This document shows, piece after piece, positions 5,451 to 6,067 of a stretch of DNA of 6,067 nucleotides. A model generated the notes under the pieces. The model worked only from the letters and a program-made list of their open reading frames with translations, made no database searches and was not told the origin of the DNA. Within the stretch, counting starts at the first letter, position 1; the number at the start of each line of letters is the position of its first letter. Location: contig DLMG01000172.1 in the NCBI GenBank assembly GCA_002479245.1, positions 1 through 6,067 of the forward strand, given 5' to 3'. This DNA is from Verrucomicrobia subdivision 3 bacterium UBA7542 (GTDB lineage: Bacteria > Verrucomicrobiota > Verrucomicrobiia > Limisphaerales > UBA11358). The translations under genes were made by a program, and so were the position numbers.

Positions 5451-5886
5451 TGGTTCTCCAGACCGAAACCTGCCGCACTGAAACTGGCATCACAGCGTTT
5501 TGATGTGTAACAGTCAATGGGGTGTTCCCCCATAGACGGAGTGAGGCATCGCCGGTTGGCCATGCTCACGACCGGCAAAGCTGATGACGGATTCACTCAT
5601 TGAGACCGTAGTGACTGTAACCCGGAAATTCTTTGAGAATCGCGGTTGTCTTGGCGGTACGAAGCGTGAAATTTACTGTCTTCGCGTCGGATGAGCCGGG
5701 TTCGACCGCGACCGAAGAATTCTCGGTCAGCAGCAGTTGCGTTGAAAAAACAAACGCCGCAGGCAAGGCGTGCAGGGTTGGAACAAGGATATGAAGGCTA
5801 ATCGGGATCATAGCCACTGGTATCGAAGCATGGTAGCAGTGTCAAGCTTAATCGGGAGATTTGGTACGGCGCGGAGTCATTCCGAC
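5451..5886. other. Mostly non-coding stretch upstream of the minus-strand pair
   Basis: This region should hold the promoter of the minus-strand 83-residue/GIY-YIG unit near 5460-5560, but no box pair is clear enough to call. A short inverted repeat gccggt (5551-5556) / accggc (5571-5576) is seen. The string tggcatcacagc (5485-5496) resembles the right-arm string tgacatcacagc of site A in 11 of 12 positions, but without flanking similarity. A possible minus-strand gene fragment (5811-5593) is listed separately. Confidence 0.4.
5593..5811 (-). CDS. Possible short exported peptide or gene fragment (72 residues)
   Basis: Weak candidate. From ATG 5811 (GTG 5817 also possible) the frame gives an N-terminal hydrophobic segment (MIPISLHILVPTLHALPAAF), then LLLTENSSVAVEPGSSDAKT and a strand-rich end finishing at EFPGYSHYGLNE. 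The N-terminus lacks positive charge, so it is a poor signal peptide, and no Shine-Dalgarno sequence is seen. Third codon positions lean to G/C as in the genes nearby, which is why it is kept. It may be the remnant of a longer exported protein. No family is recognised. Confidence 0.3.
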   Translation of the reverse strand: MIPISLHILVPTLHALPAAFVFSTQLLLTENSSVAVEPGSSDAKTVNFTLRTAKTTAILKEFPGYSHYGLNE

Positions 5887-5990
5887 AACCAACAATTGGG
5901 CGAACACGCCTCCATGGCTGATTCAAGTGCATTCATTCCGTCTCAGTTCCGCCTTCGCTTTTGACAGTGTAGTTCCGGCATGGCCCGATG
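5887..5990 (+). repeat. attC-like site D (degenerate, both arms)
   Basis: A left arm AACAATTGGGCGAACACGC (5891-5909) resembles AACAAATCGCTGGCAACGC of site B. The central block at 5938-5966 matches site A in 26 of 29 positions. A right part TTGACA...AG..CCGGCATGGCC (5961-5984) resembles the right arms of A and C. It is therefore the only copy that keeps all three parts in order. The left core AACCAAC departs from RYYYAAC by one base, and no clear GTTRRRY closes the right side. Spacing between left arm and centre is longer than in B (about 49 against 26 bases). No gene follows within the window. Confidence 0.5.
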
Positions 5991-6067
5991 TGACGCCTGC
6001 TTGACCTGATGGGCGATACCGGCTTAACTCCGGGAACTATGATGAATCTATCTGCCAGTCAGTTGCG

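Noticed and set aside
5485..5496. tggcatcacagc, similar to the right arm of site A
   Set aside because: Only 12 bases match and neither the central block nor a core lies beside it.

Overview
The window looks like a piece of a Verrucomicrobia-type genome (Limisphaerales/Pedosphaera-like). This is inferred from two secreted proteins with C-terminal VPEP...hydrophobic...RR tails (PEP-CTERM sorting signals), weak ribosome binding sites, moderate GC content and a bacterial serpin. No rRNA, tRNA, CRISPR array, transposase or integrase gene is visible, so the taxonomy stays an inference.

Layout. Positions 1-486 hold no gene I can support. Positions 487-2361 carry two tandem, closely related genes for exported beta-propeller proteins, each built from six repeats of about 40 residues and ending in a PEP-CTERM anchor; a strong hairpin at 2396-2428 probably ends this unit. 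From about 2440 the character changes to short genes separated by copies of one intergenic repeat that looks like an integron attC recombination site. The genes are a DUF4279 protein (2522-2956), a secreted serpin (3091-4308) and an unrecognised 92-residue ORF (4404-4682). On the opposite strand lie a DUF123/COG1833 GIY-YIG protein (5169-4672) and an unrecognised 83-residue ORF (5450-5199). The last 600 bases are mostly non-coding, with one possible gene fragment (minus strand, 5811-5593) and another copy of the repeat (about 5887-5990).

The most interesting part is the repeat family. The DUF4279 gene is enclosed by a perfect 10-base inverted repeat (2506-2515 and 2948-2957) whose cores fit the attC consensus GTTRRRY / RYYYAAC, and its stop codon lies inside the right core, as in integron gene cassettes. 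Four full or partial copies (A 2430-2515, B 2948-3009, C 4345-4393, D 5887-5990) share a central block and a right-hand block. Site B keeps the left arm and site C the right arm of such a site, and the two arms are complementary to each other. The serpin gene therefore appears to sit inside a split attC-like site. This suggests an integrase-less cassette array (CALIN-like) or its decayed remains next to the surface-protein genes. I see no common pathway linking the genes; the context points to accessory, mobile content.
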